From: Siphonodentalium dalli
Taxonomy: Eukaryota; Mollusca; Scaphopoda; Gadilida; Siphonodentaliidae
Direction: 5' to 3'
Assembly: GCA_032622095.1 (NCBI GenBank)
Contig: CP136062.1
Location: 8,273,710 to 8,337,709 of the forward strand
DNA: 64,000 nucleotides
Each line of letters begins with the position of its first letter. Positions within the stretch are counted from its first letter, which is position 1. The notes beneath the pieces were generated by a model. That model saw only the letters and a list, made by a program, of their open reading frames with translations, did not search any database and was not told the DNA's origin. The position numbers were made by a program, and so were the translations under genes. Shown piece after piece: positions 41,084 through 52,645 of this stretch.

Positions 41084-42268
41084 GGGTGTGACGAGGAGTC
41101 CTGAAACAGAAGAGGCGTGTTATCGGAGAAAGTATTTCGGGGGCGGGGGTAACCTGGTGGTGCTCAAATTGGTCGATATGACTCCTGTCACCCATATGTG
41201 TTATCAGTATGGGCGTGTCAATAATGCGTTCAGAAACATGAGAGTAGGCGTATTATCGATATGGTGTGTGACGAGAATGAGTCCTGCAATTGAAGAGGGT
41301 GCATATTATCAGTAGGGCGTGACGATAATGAGCCGCTGAAAAGAAGATGAGGCGTATTATCAGTAAAGGGGCGTAGTACAGGGTTTAGCATACGTTCAAA
41401 TATATTTTGTAGGATAATCGAATATGCATGCTCTCGGCGATACATTATAAAGCAACTAAAATAACTGACAAGTCATTGACAAGTTATAGACACAATCCTA
41501 ATTCCACATGACTGGACATAGATATAAATGAAACAACAAAAACTCTTTCAGTGATTTTTGGTGATATTAATTTTTTTATTTACGTAGAGAAAATAGAGAG
41601 AGAGTGAGTCAAATGTTCAATACTGATGGTGAGGGATAAGAATTGGATAATGATGTAGCACACGATGTGTCAAGATCCTCCAATACTGGCATCTGACAAG
41701 GGCACATCTGCCCAATACAGACGATTTCTTTCATATTTTAAGAACAGACTCATATATAACCTAACATAATCAACTTAAAATCTCGCTCTGTCGGGCACAT
41801 GTAGCTGATATACATATAGCAACACTTCTTTTAAACTGAGAATAATTAGCAAATGAACAGAGGGGCATCTGGACATGTCTTTAAAACATCTGCATCTTCA
41901 TCTGCGTGGAGATGTGACAACCATGCAGTTGTCCTCAAAATCTTAGTCTACCCCATGCTCAATAGATTGATTTATACATCTCTTTGTAGAACCAAATTTT
42001 GTCTTTTATTTTGCGAACTAATGTTCATGTTTTGATCTCAATACAAATATTATGAACAAACAAACAGCAATTCCAACCACGTCGACTGTACGATATAAAA
42101 AATTATAACGTCTGAAGAACGCGCAGTTATAAATAAATAAATACTTCTTTATTGGTGAGACGATTTAATCGCGATTTAATCGCGATAAATAAAATGACAA
42201 TCACTCAGACAAGGTGAGCTACTACATATAATCCATGTATAAGAATGACGTTTTGGGATGCCATTTGG
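41084..42268. repeat. Array-edge unit S2, with a 128-bp deletion
   Basis: Second copy of the edge unit. It matches S1 at offset 2,431 on the left and 2,303 on the right, the difference being a 128-bp deletion at about 41,468. In S1 and S3 the missing segment lies between TAACTG and AAGTCATTGAC. The 11-bp repeat is present twice here (42,162-42,183). The end is fused to satellite at CCATTTGG, as in S1. Confidence 0.88.
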
Positions 42269-43182
42269 TAGAAGAGGATGTGTATTATCAGTAATGGTGT
42301 GGCGATAATGAGTCCTGAAACATGAGAGGATGCGTATTATCAGTAATGGTGTGGCGATATGAGTCCTGAAACAGGATATGAGTCGTATTATATGTAATGG
42401 TTTGGCGATAGTGAGTCCTGAATAGAAGAGGATGCGTATTATCAGTAATGATGTGGCGATAATGAGTCATGCAACAGGATATGAGTCGTATTATCAGTCC
42501 TGAATAGAAGAGGATGCGTATTATCAGTAATTATGTGGCGATAGTGAGTCCTGAATAGAAGAGGATGCGTATTATCAGTAATGATGTGGCGATAATGAGT
42601 CCTGAATAGAAGAGGAGGCGTATTATCAGTAATGGTGTGGCGATAGTGAGTCCTGAATATAAGAGGATGCGTATTATCAGTAATGATGTGGCGATAGTGA
42701 GTCCTGAATAGGAGAGGAGGCTTATTACCATACTGGTGTGGCGATAGTGAGTCCTGAATAGGAGAGGAGGCGTATTATCAGTAATTATGTGGCGATAGTG
42801 AGTCCAGCATAGAAGAGGATGCGTATTATCAGTAGTGGTGTGGCGATAATGAGTCCTGAATATAAGAGGATGCGTATTATCAGTAATGATGTGGCGATAG
42901 TGAGTCCTGAATAGGAGAGGAGGCTTATTATGAGTCGTATTATCAGTCCTGAATAGAAGAGGATGCGTATTATCAGTAATTATGTGGCGATAGTGAGTCC
43001 AGCATAGAAGAGGATGCGTATTATCAGTAGTGGTGTGGCGATAATGAGTCCTGAATATAAGAGGATGCGTATTATCAGTAATGATGTGGCGATAGTGAGT
43101 CCTGAATAGGAGAGGATGCTTATTACCATACTGGTGTGGCGATAGTGAGTCCTGCATATGAGAGGAGGCGTATTGTCGTTAG
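42269..43182. repeat. Short satellite block between spacers S2 and S3
   Basis: About 0.9 kb of satellite that follows the 39,966-41,083 block closely at its left end (offset 2,303) but is shorter by some monomers. Two minus-strand frames are open through most of it, giving a long open frame of about 208 codons at 42,531-43,157. This is a consequence of 51-bp periodicity, not evidence of a gene. Confidence 0.9.
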
Positions 43183-44483
43183 GGGTGTGACGAGGAGTCC
43201 TGAAACAGAAGAGGCGTGTTATCGGAGAAAGTATTTCGGGGGCGGGGGTAACCCGGGGTGCTCAAATTGGTCGATATGCCTCCTGTCACCCATATGTGTT
43301 ATCAGTAAGGGCGTGTCAATAATGCGTTCAGAAACAGGAGAGTAGGCGTATTATCGATATGGGGTGTGACGAGAATGAGTCCTGCAATTGAAGAGGATGC
43401 ATATTATCAATAGGGCGTGACGATAATGAGCCGCTGACAAGAAGATGAGACGTATTATCAGTAAAGGGGCGTAGTACAGGGTTCAGCATACGTTCACATA
43501 TATGTTGTAGGATAATCGAATATGCATGCTCTCGGCGATACATTATAAAGCAACTAAAATAACTGTCGTATCCCCACACAACCTGTGCACGAATGGTCAT
43601 ATCCTTACTAAATTGTGAACGTCTTGTAAACAAAATATGTCAACTCCTCTACGTTTAATATCGGCGAAGACATACCTACGCGTCCGGGAGTCCCAAAGTC
43701 ATTGACAAGTTATAGACACAATCCTAATTTCACATGACTGGACATAGATATAAATGAAACAACAAAAACTCTTTCAGTGATTTTTGGTGATATTAATTTT
43801 GTTATTTACGTAGAGAAAATAGAGAGAGAGTGAGTCAAATGTTCAATACTGATGGTGAGGGATAAGAATTGGACGATGATGTAGCACACGATGTGTCAAG
43901 ATCCTCCAATACTGGCATCTGACAAGGGCACATCTGCCCAATACAGACGATTTCTTTCATATTTTAAGAACAGACTCATATATAACCTAGCATAATCAAC
44001 TTAAAATCTCGCTCTGTCGGGCACATGTAGCTGATATACATATAGCAACACTTCTTTTAAACTGAGAATAATTAGCAAATGAACAGAGGGGCATCTGGAC
44101 ATGTCTTTAAAACACCTGCATCTTCATCTGCATGGAGATGTGACAACCATGCAGTTGTCCTCAAAATCTTAGTCTACCCCATGCTCAATAGATTGATTTA
44201 TACATCTCTTTGTAGAACCAAATTTTGTCTTTTATTTTGCGAACTAATGTTCATGTTTTGATCTCAATACAAATATTACGAACAAACAAACGGCAATTCC
44301 AACCACGTCGACTGTACGATATAAAAAATTATAACGTCTGAAGAACGCGCAGTTATAAATAAATAAATACTTCTTTATTGGTGGGACGATTTAATCGCGA
44401 TAAATAAAATGACAATCACTCAGACAAGGTGAGCTACTACATATAATCCATGTATAAGAATGACGTTTTGGGATGCCATTTGG
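43183..44483. repeat. Array-edge unit S3, terminal copy
   Basis: Third copy of the edge unit. It retains the 128 bp missing from S2 and has only one copy of the 11-bp GATTTAATCGC repeat (44,388-44,398). Unlike S1 and S2, it does not return to satellite after CCATTTGG but continues into low-copy DNA. It is therefore the true right border of the array, and S1 and S2 are likely tandem duplicates of it. Confidence 0.87.
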
Positions 44484-44485
44484 AT

Positions 44486-44508
44486 ACACATATTTTGAGA
44501 ATATGTGT
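44486..44508. repeat. Perfect 9-bp-stem hairpin at the array/low-copy breakpoint
   Basis: ACACATATT (44,486-44,494) and AATATGTGT (44,500-44,508) are perfect inverted repeats around a 5-base loop. The hairpin starts three bases after the point where S3 stops matching S1 and S2, so it may have contributed to the break or be part of a mobile-element end. Confidence 0.7.
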
Positions 44509-44580
44509 AACACTTTGAGCAAGAGTACATTCTATTCCCACCAAATGTCCATAACAAAGTAACCTGCCGCATCACTGTAT

Positions 44581-44608
44581 CCTGGGCAACGCCGGGTGAC
44601 GCTGCTAG
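44581..44608 (+). mobile_element. Helitron-like 3' terminus (hairpin + CTAG)
   Basis: CCTGG (44,581-44,585) can pair with CCGGG (44,592-44,596) around the loop GCAACG. Eight bases later comes CTAG (44,605-44,608) followed by T. A short GC-rich hairpin closely upstream of CTRR, inserted before a T, is the recognised Helitron 3' end signature, and GGCAACGCCGGG-type ends are common in invertebrate repeats. If real, the element extends leftward towards the satellite border. No 5' TC end and no Rep/helicase coding sequence were identified, so it would be non-autonomous or truncated. Confidence 0.4.
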
Positions 44609-45600
44609 TGTAGAAATACGAATATCACTAGTCAGCATGTAACGACAAGAACAGTAACACTATTTCAGCGAACGTCGGGCGACAATTCGGGGGATTTTAA
44701 AACTCAATATTCAATTAGTCTAATCATATGACTCAAAACTAATGAGCGTAAGTGTGTCGTTCTGGTTGTGCTTTTTCGTGTTTATTGAAAGATTTCGACA
44801 TATTCTGTTTTAGTATAATCACCAAATTATCTGAATGTAATAAACATAAATGAAAGTGTCAATGACACTTTGCTCAACTCGAATGGGCTAATTTCATATA
44901 TTACATTCAAAGAAGCGATAAGGAATGCGGAAAGTTTAAATAACAAAGTGATACCAGAATTCAGCCGTATGAGCCATAAGAAGATTGAGGTCAATTGAAT
45001 AAAAGGTGTTGGCTGTAGGGCATGCCGAAATATTAAATGATGCAAAGATTAAAATCCAGTGATCTAGAGATTATCCTAACCATGACGAATGTTTTTCACT
45101 CTGCATGTGTCTTGTCATAATTTTCACAATTAAAGGCTAAAATGTATGTTCTCAGGTCTACATATTCTTAAAGAGTAAGATATGTTTGTCTGTTCCCGAC
45201 TCCTGGACCGATTTCAACCAAATGTGTGTGGTTCTCTGGGTACCATGGCGAATGTTATGGCGGCGTTATTTTTTGTAAAAAAAATTTAAATGTTAAAATT
45301 AAGCAGTTAGTTCTCTAAAGAAATTAAAAAATTAAATTAAAAAGTTTTTTTTTAATTCAAAATGACTATTTCTTCAAGCTCCTCCCATTAATTAATGTGT
45401 GGGGATAACTCCATTCAACTAGCCACATGGGCGCCAACCAATCAGAATGCTGGATTTAGTGATCATCACACTTAGTATGTAAATATATCACTTTAACATA
45501 TTTATTACAATATTTCATCGAAAAATCTCATTGATAAAGTTGTCATTTAACCCGTGTTTTATGTTAAAATCCTCGAGGCGACATCTAGAACTTAGCCAAC

Positions 45601-45739
45601 TACAGTAATGCTCTAATTAATCGACTTCTTAACCACAGCATAATTATGGGTAACTTTTCAGGATTTAGTCGGAAATATGGCTTGTTGCCTTTCATCGGAA
45701 AGCTCTCGACGAGAGTCGATTAATTAGAGCATTCCTGTA
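45601..45739. mobile_element. Pogo/Tigger-like MITE, copy in unit A
   Basis: A 139-bp element including flanking TA dinucleotides. The left end TACAGTAATGCTCTAATTAA (45,601 onward) and the reverse complement of the right end, finishing at 45,739, match over 25 bp with one mismatch (T versus G at base 6). The TA target duplication, TIRs beginning CAG and the CTCTAATTAATCGAC interior resemble pogo/Tigger-type Tc1/mariner elements. It is far too short to encode a transposase. A small CTCTCGACGAGAG palindrome lies beside the right TIR. Confidence 0.72.
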
Positions 45740-46035
45740 TGCGGAAGGTCAATCGTTCTACTAACAACAGTGTTCACACCAGATGGTTGGTGGTTTCATA
45801 CGCATCTCGACCCAGGGACGTGGCTGTAGATGGTCTGGTGTGTCCGCTTTCGAAATTCCAACTGCACCCCCTTCGAGGGTGCTGCCCTTGAACCACACCA
45901 AACTCACAAGTTTGCACCCCATGGGCTTTGATTTTTTCGATGTGCCCTCAATTGAATGAATAATATAAGGAAGTTGTAAACCACACTCGTTCGTCGTACA
46001 CACCGCCAAAAAATAGCGTTATTAAAGGACTTTTT

Positions 46036-46096
46036 TACCAATAAAATTTAAAACAATACCAATCGTGCTTGGTATCGTTGTGATTATTTATTGGTA
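46036..46096. repeat. 61-bp nested inverted repeat
   Basis: Outer arms TACCAATAAA and TTTATTGGTA are perfect inverted repeats. Inside, ATACCAA and TTGGTAT form a second stem around TCGTGC. Equivalent copies are at 49,489-49,549, 52,942-53,002 and 56,395-56,455; the last has one outer-arm mismatch. It could be a tiny terminal-inverted-repeat element or a structured site. Confidence 0.6.
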
Positions 46097-46825
46097 AAAA
46101 TTTGGATAACTAAATCGGATTCTGATGAAATTCCGTTGGATGTTAACTGGATGATACGGGGACCATCGAATCGGTTTATTTATCTTTAACACCCTTTGTT
46201 GTTTAATAATATAAGGGGCAAATTCGGTCTTATATTTGAATGAACGTACAGGTAGGAAATTATTGGACCCTGGGTCTAAATACAATACACTTCACACAGA
46301 ATATTGGTTGGGAAATTTAGCTATTAATAAATTATATTTTCGAACTGACATAACCTATTTTATGAAACTTTCAACTGTTTTCGCTAAAAATCGATTGGCC
46401 TATGGAATTATTTTTGAAATCCAATTGTTGAAAATGTGATCAAAGTGAGTGAAAGAAAGACACACAACCCATTCCCGACGACGCATGGCCCCTAATGAAA
46501 GCAACTGATTACCCAGATGTCGATCCTATCCATAATGGTAAGTAGTACTAAGTACATGTATGAAGATTTTGTGCCGGCCCACAGCAACGGTCTGGAGCAG
46601 CTCAGGATAAAGGTACTATGTAAATACTGACTGAGACTGAGAACATGTAGTTCCATAGTATTCCTTGGGAGTAGTATATGTGACCCGTCATATCAAAACT
46701 AGTCGTAAGTCGAGAAATATTTTATGACGACTGTAATTTGTCAAATAAATGCGTAACCGTAGAGGTCAATTTCCAACAAATTCAGGCTGCAGGGCATAAC
46801 AACTGATTCCAATTTGAAGAATAAA

Positions 46826-47260
46826 ATCGATGTCTCCAATCTAGAGGTCACCGAAGATCCATATGAAGGTTGATGACGATCGGATGTTGAATGTGGCATG
46901 TAGGTTGTACCGAAGGATTTAGTAATCCAAAGAGCAATTTAATCCAAGATGGCCGCTGGCGGGAATGTTTTTCAACGAAATTCGGAAAACAAATTATGTC
47001 TCCCCTCCAGTGTCACCCAAAATATCCATATGAAGTTTGGTGATGATCAGATGAGCGACGTGGTCTGTAGGTTGTGCCAAATGTTTTAGTCATGCAAAGA
47101 GTAAAATATAAGATGGCTGCCGGCGGCCATAGTTTAATCGAAATGTTTTCATATTCAATTTCGAAATAAAAAAAATGGGTCCCATCTAGAGGTCACCCCA
47201 AATATCCGTATGAAGTGTGTTAACGATCGGATGAGAGATGACCTGTAGGGTGTCCGATAC
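46826..47260. repeat. Three degenerate 165-180-bp subrepeats with AAGATGGC motifs
   Basis: GTCACC-containing blocks at 46,847, 47,012 and 47,192 are each followed by ATCC.TATGAAG, GATGA/ACGATC.GATG and TGTAGG.TGT, so the subrepeat spacing is 165 and 180 bp. Two subrepeats carry AAGATGGC(C/T)GC, which resembles the YY1 core. Copies are at 50,279-50,713 and 53,732-54,166. Similar GATCGGATG/TGTAGG/AAGATGGC repeats are, from memory, widespread in marine invertebrate genomes; a repeat-library search would test this. Confidence 0.6.
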
Positions 47261-47433
47261 ATGGTTATCAGAAATTCCCAAAAAGTTGGCATTGAGTTAA
47301 TCGTAAAATTGGTAGACCGCACTACTCGATCTCCAAACAATGATAGTGTCAGCTCGTGACATCAGGGTCAGGAGATTTTGTGTCCACAAGCGACTAATTC
47401 TATTGTATTATGCGTCTTTATTATAAACCCTGT

Positions 47434-47502
47434 GCCAATGCATTCTCTTATAAATGTGAGTCGACCATAGGTCGCTTCGCATATATAAGCGAATGCATTG
47501 GC
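47434..47502. repeat. 69-bp foldback element, unit A
   Basis: The left arm GCCAATGCATTCTCTTATA and the reverse complement of the right arm differ at one of 19 bases. The interior holds a second perfect stem, CGACC-ATA-GGTCG. Such a two-stem foldback could be a miniature transposon or a cruciform-forming site. Confidence 0.65.
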
Positions 47503-49053
47503 CTAGCAAATTTTATATTATTTTTTATAATTTTTTAAAAATGTAAGAAAAAATGACAAAAATGATAAAAACAATTGTTAAAGAATGTGAGAAAACTGAG
47601 ATGCCAAGGCAAAGCGGCAGCATATCATTTATCCCACGGGTGGCTACATTGTATACATATTGGAAGGGAAAACCCGCGATGGCTATAAATAGATATGACA
47701 GTACTGCATAATTATATTCAATCACGTATACTACAGTACATGCGGAGCGATATGGAAATCAGGAACTCAATTTGCCAGCTTCTTTTCCTCACTTCACTAA
47801 TTGTCAACTGAGATAATGCCTTTGTTTGTCCTAAATGGGCGAGTATATGCTAAGGCATTGGAACAATGCCAATCGAGATTGAGGGAGGAACTATTTCGTC
47901 TGGCGTCAGGTCACATGGGTAATCACACGGACAGCAAACAGCCTTTTTGTGATAGCATTCGCCACAGCTCGGTCGACAATTATTTAGCGTCCCATCCTCC
48001 CACCCAGTATTCCTCCCTCCGTTTTGGGAGGAGGCATCCCTTTGTGGTTCAGATATTTTAGGATGAACTTGACTGTACCACATCGATCGCATAGAAAAAA
48101 CTGTAACCTTTTCGTCGATTAACTGTAACCGTTAGTCGATATCGAAATTTGGTTTTTGTCAATATTATAATTTACATCGGCAGATAACGCACCATATAAG
48201 GCATTGGTGTATGTGCACACGATGCCTGTGGTGTGCCTTAGTATGAATATGTACAAAAACCTCCTTGTTACAATGCATGGGTGTATTCGTCAATGCTGCA
48301 TGTTTCTGTTTATTAGCGTATCCAGGATATCATAAATAGGGATTTTGATACACCACAATTGATCTTTCCACAGCTGTGAAGCAAATCACTATTAGCAGAC
48401 ATTTTCGACGAATCAGCGATTGACCTGCAATGCAAATTATGATGCATCTTTCTTCACATTAATTTTGCATACGTTCAGTGTTGAATTGCCTATATTCAAA
48501 ACTGTTTTGTTGCCAAGGGCAATTTATTCATGGTCATAAGAATGTTTTTCACTCTGCATGTGTCTTGTCATAATTTTCACAATTAAAGGCTAAAATGTAT
48601 GTTCTCAGGTCTACATATTCTTAAAGAGTAAGATATGTTTGTCTGTTCCCGACTCCTGGACCGATTTCAACCAAATGTGTGTGGTTCTCTGGGTACCATG
48701 GCGAATGTTATGGCGGCGTTATTTTTTGTAATTTTTTTTTAAATGTTAAAATTAAGCAGTTAGTTCTCTAAAGAAATTAAAAAATTAAATTAAAAAGTTT
48801 TTTTTTAATTCAAAATGACTATTTCTTCAAGCTCCTCCCATTAATTAATGTGTGGGGATAACTCCATTCAACTAGCCACATGGGCGCCGACCAATCAGAA
48901 TGCTGGATTTAGTGATCATCACACTTAGTATGTAAATATATCACTTTAACATATTTATTACAAGATTTCATCGAAAAATCTCATTGATAAAGTTGTCATT
49001 TAACCCGTGTTTTATGTTAAAATCCTCGAGGCGACATCTAGAACTTAGCCAAC

Positions 49054-49192
49054 TACAGTAATGCTCTAATTAATCGACTTCTTAACCACAGCATAATTAT
49101 GGGTAACTTTTCAGGATTTAGTCGGAAATATGGCTTGTTGCCTTTCATCGGAAAGCTCTCGACGAGAGTCGATTAATTAGAGCATTCCTGTA
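49054..49192. mobile_element. Pogo/Tigger-like MITE, copy in unit B
   Basis: Same element as at 45,601-45,739, offset by 3,453 bp. It was carried along by duplication of the unit and is not an independent insertion. Confidence 0.72.
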
Positions 49193-50886
49193 TGCGGAAG
49201 GTCAATCGTTCTACTAACAACAGTGTTCACACCAGATGGTTGGTGGTTTCATACGCATCTCGACCCAGGGACGTGGCTGTAGATGGTCTGGTGTGTCCGC
49301 TTTCGAAATTCCAACTGCACCCCCTTCGAGGGTGCTGCCCTTGAACCACACCAAACTCACAAGTTTGCACCCCATGGGCTTTGATTTTTTCGATGTGCCC
49401 TCAATTGAATGAATAATATAAGGAAGTTGTAAACCACACTCGTTCGTCGTACACACCGCCAAAAAATAGCGTTATTAAAGGACTTTTTTACCAATAAAAT
49501 TTAAAACAATACCAATCGTGCTTGGTATCGTTGTGATTGTTTATTGGTAAAAATTTGGATAACTAAATCGGATTCTGATGAAATTCCGTTGGATGTTAAC
49601 TGGATGATACGGGGACCATCGAATCGGTTTATTTATCTTTAACACCCTTTGTTGTTTAATAATATAAGGGGCAAATTCGGTCTTATATTTGAATGAACGT
49701 ACAGGTAGGAAATTATTGGACCCTGGGTCTAAATACAATACACTTCACACAGAATATTGGTTGGGAAATTTAGCTATTAATAAATTATATTTTCGAACTG
49801 ACATAACCTATTTTATGAAACTTTCAACTGTTTTCGCTAAAAATCGATTGGCCTATGGAATTATTTTTGAAATCCAATTGTTGAAAATGTGATCAAAGTG
49901 AGTGAAAGAAAGACACACAACCCATTCCCGACGACGCATGGCCCCTAATGAAAGCAACTGATTACCCAGATGTCGATCCTATCCATAATGGTAAGTAGTA
50001 CTAAGTACATGTATGAAGATTTTGTGCCGGCCCACAGCAACGGTCTGGAGCAGCTCAGGATAAAGGTACTATGTAAATACTGACTGAGACTGAGAACATG
50101 TAGTTCCATAGTATTCCTTGGGAGTAGTATATGTGACCCGTCATATCAAAACTAGTCGTAAGTCGAGAAATATTTTATGACGACTGTAATTTGTCAAATA
50201 AATGCGTAACCGTAGAGGTCAATTTCCAACAAATTCAGGCTGCAGGGCATGACAACTGATTCCAATTTGAAGAATAAAATCGATGTCTCCAATCTAGAGG
50301 TCACCGAAGATCCATATGAAGGTTGATGACGATCGGATGTTGAATGTGGCATGTAGGTTGTACCGAAGGATTTAGTAATCCAAAGAGCAATTTAATCCAA
50401 GATGGCCGCTGGCGGGAATGTTTTTCAACGAAATTCGGAAAACAAATTATGTCTCCCCTCCAGTGTCACCCAAAATATCCATATGAAGTTTGGTGATGAT
50501 CAGATGAGCGACGTGGTCTGTAGGTTGTGCCAAATGTTTTAGTCATGCAAAGAGTAAAATCTAAGATGGCTGCCGGCGGCCATAGTTTAATCGAAATGTT
50601 TTCATATTCAATTTCGAAATAAAAAAAATGGGTCCCATCTAGAGGTCACCCCAAATATCCGTATGAAGTGTGTTAACGATCGGATGAGAGATGACCTGTA
50701 GGGTGTCCGATACATGGTTATCAGAAATTCCCAAAAAGTTGGCATTGAGTTAATCGTAAAATTGGTAGACCGCACTACTCGATCTCCAAACAATGATAGT
50801 GTCAGCTCGTGACATCAGGGTCAGGAGATTTTGTGTCCACAAGCGACTAATTCTATTGTATTATGCGTCTTTATTATAAACCCTGT

Positions 50887-50955
50887 GCCAATGCATTCTC
50901 TTATAAATGTGAGTCGACCATAGGTCGCTTCGCATATATAAGCGAATGCATTGGC
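50887..50955. repeat. 69-bp foldback element, unit B
   Basis: Duplicate of the foldback at 47,434-47,502, at offset 3,453. Confidence 0.65.
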
Positions 50956-52506
50956 CTAGCAAATTTTATATTATTTTTTATAATTTTTTAAAAATGTAAG
51001 AAAAAATGACAAAAATGATAAAAACAATTGTTAAAGAATGTGAGAAAACTGAGATGCCAAGGCAAAGCGGCAGCATATCATTTATCCCACGGGTGGCTAC
51101 ATTGTATACATATTGGAAGGGAAAACCCGCGATGGCTATAAATAGATATGACAGTACTGCATAATTATATTCAATCACGTATACTACAGTACATGCGGAG
51201 CGATATGGAAATCAGGAACTCAATTTGCCAGCTTCTTTTCCTCACTTCACTAATTGTCAACTGAGATAATGCCTTTGTTTGTCCTAAATGGGCGAGTATA
51301 TGCTAAGGCATTGGAACAATGCCAATCGAGATTGAGGGAGGAACTATTTCGTCTGGCGTCAGGTCACATGGGTAATCACACGGACAGCAAACAGCCTTTT
51401 TGTGATAGCATTCGCCACAGCTCGGTCGACAATTATTTAGCGTCCCATCCTCCCACCCAGTATTCCTCCCTCCGTTTTGGGAGGAGGCATCCCTTTGTGG
51501 TTCAGATATTTTAGGATGAACTTGACTGTACCACATCGATCGCATAGAAAAAACTGTAACCTTTTCGTCGATTAACTGTAACCGTTAGTCGATATCGAAA
51601 TTTGGTTTTTGTCAATATTATAATTTACATCGGCAGATAACGCACCATATAAGGCATTGGTGTATGTGCACACGATGCCTGTGGTGTGCCTTAGTATGAA
51701 TATGTACAAAAACCTCCTTGTTACAATGCATGGGTGTATTCGTCAATGCTGCATGTTTCTGTTTATTAGCGTATCCAGGATATCATAAATAGGGATTTTG
51801 ATACACCACAATTGATCTTTCCACAGCTGTGAAGCAAATCACTATTAGCAGACATTTTCGACGAATCAGCGATTGACCTGCAATGCAAATTATGATGCAT
51901 CTTTCTTCACATTAATTTTGCATACGTTCAGTGTTGAATTGCCTATATTCAAAACTGTTTTGTTGCCAAGGGCAATTTATTCATGGTCATAAGAATGTTT
52001 TTCACTCTGCATGTGTCTTGTCATAATTTTCACAATTAAAGGCTAAAATGTATGTTCTCAGGTCTACATATTCTTAAAGAGTAAGATATGTTTGTCTGTT
52101 CCCGACTCCTGGACCGATTTCAACCAAATGTGTGTGGTTCTCTGGGTACCATGGCGAATGTTATGGCGGCGTTATTTTTTGTAATTTTTTTTTAAATGTT
52201 AAAATTAAGCAGTTAGTTCTCTAAAGAAATTAAAAAATTAAATTAAAAAGTTTTTTTTTAATTCAAAATGACTATTTCTTCAAGCTCCTCCCATTAATTA
52301 ATGTGTGGGGATAACTCCATTCAACTAGCCACATGGGCGCCGACCAATCAGAATGCTGGATTTAGTGATCATCACACTTAGTATGTAAATATATCACTTT
52401 AACATATTTATTACAAGATTTCATCGAAAAATCTCATTGATAAAGTTGTCATTTAACCCGTGTTTTATGTTAAAATCCTCGAGGCGACATCTAGAACTTA
52501 GCCAAC

Positions 52507-52645
52507 TACAGTAATGCTCTAATTAATCGACTTCTTAACCACAGCATAATTATGGGTAACTTTTCAGGATTTAGTCGGAAATATGGCTTGTTGCCTTTCA
52601 TCGGAAAGCTCTCGACGAGAGTCGATTAATTAGAGCATTCCTGTA
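52507..52645. mobile_element. Pogo/Tigger-like MITE, copy in unit C
   Basis: Third copy at offset 6,906 bp from the first, with both TIRs and flanking TA retained. Confidence 0.72.

Larger units (their letters stand above)
44484..45086. other. Low-copy DNA between the array and the 3,453-bp tandem
   Basis: About 600 bp without satellite and without a convincing gene. Short minus-strand open frames at 44,420-44,638 and 44,827-45,045 have no recognisable domain, and the first crosses the breakpoint. The notable content is the breakpoint hairpin and a Helitron-like terminus at 44,581-44,608. Confidence 0.6.
45087..48539. repeat. 3,453-bp tandem unit, copy A
   Basis: First copy of a large tandem repeat. 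GAATGTTTTTCACTCTGCAT begins at 45,087, 48,540, 51,993 and 55,446, spaced exactly 3,453 bp. Contents in order: an AT-rich stretch near 45,270-45,360, a TA-flanked MITE (45,601-45,739), a hairpin element (46,036-46,096), a consensus splice-donor-like site at 46,538, three degenerate subrepeats (46,826-47,260), a foldback element (47,434-47,502) and a Cys-rich minus-strand open frame near 47,850-48,092. Copy A differs from B by a few substitutions and by an A-run in place of a T-run near 45,280. No gene is supported. Confidence 0.95.
48540..51992. repeat. 3,453-bp tandem unit, copy B
   Basis: Second copy, apparently identical to copy C at every position I compared, including the poly-T tract after 48,730. 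Differences from A include GCGCCGACC for GCGCCAACC, CAAGATTTC for CAATATTTC and AAAATCTAAG for AAAATATAAG. Confidence 0.95.

Noticed and set aside
42531-43157. Minus-strand open frame of about 208 codons and many similar frames across the satellite
   Set aside because: They are generated by 51-bp periodicity with stop-free minus frames, end wherever a 52- or 47-bp monomer shifts the frame, and have no non-repeat portion.
45761-46009. 82-codon minus-strand open frame repeated in all four 3,453-bp units
   Set aside because: No recognisable domain; repetition follows from unit duplication, and short inverted words (CACACCAGA) fall inside it.
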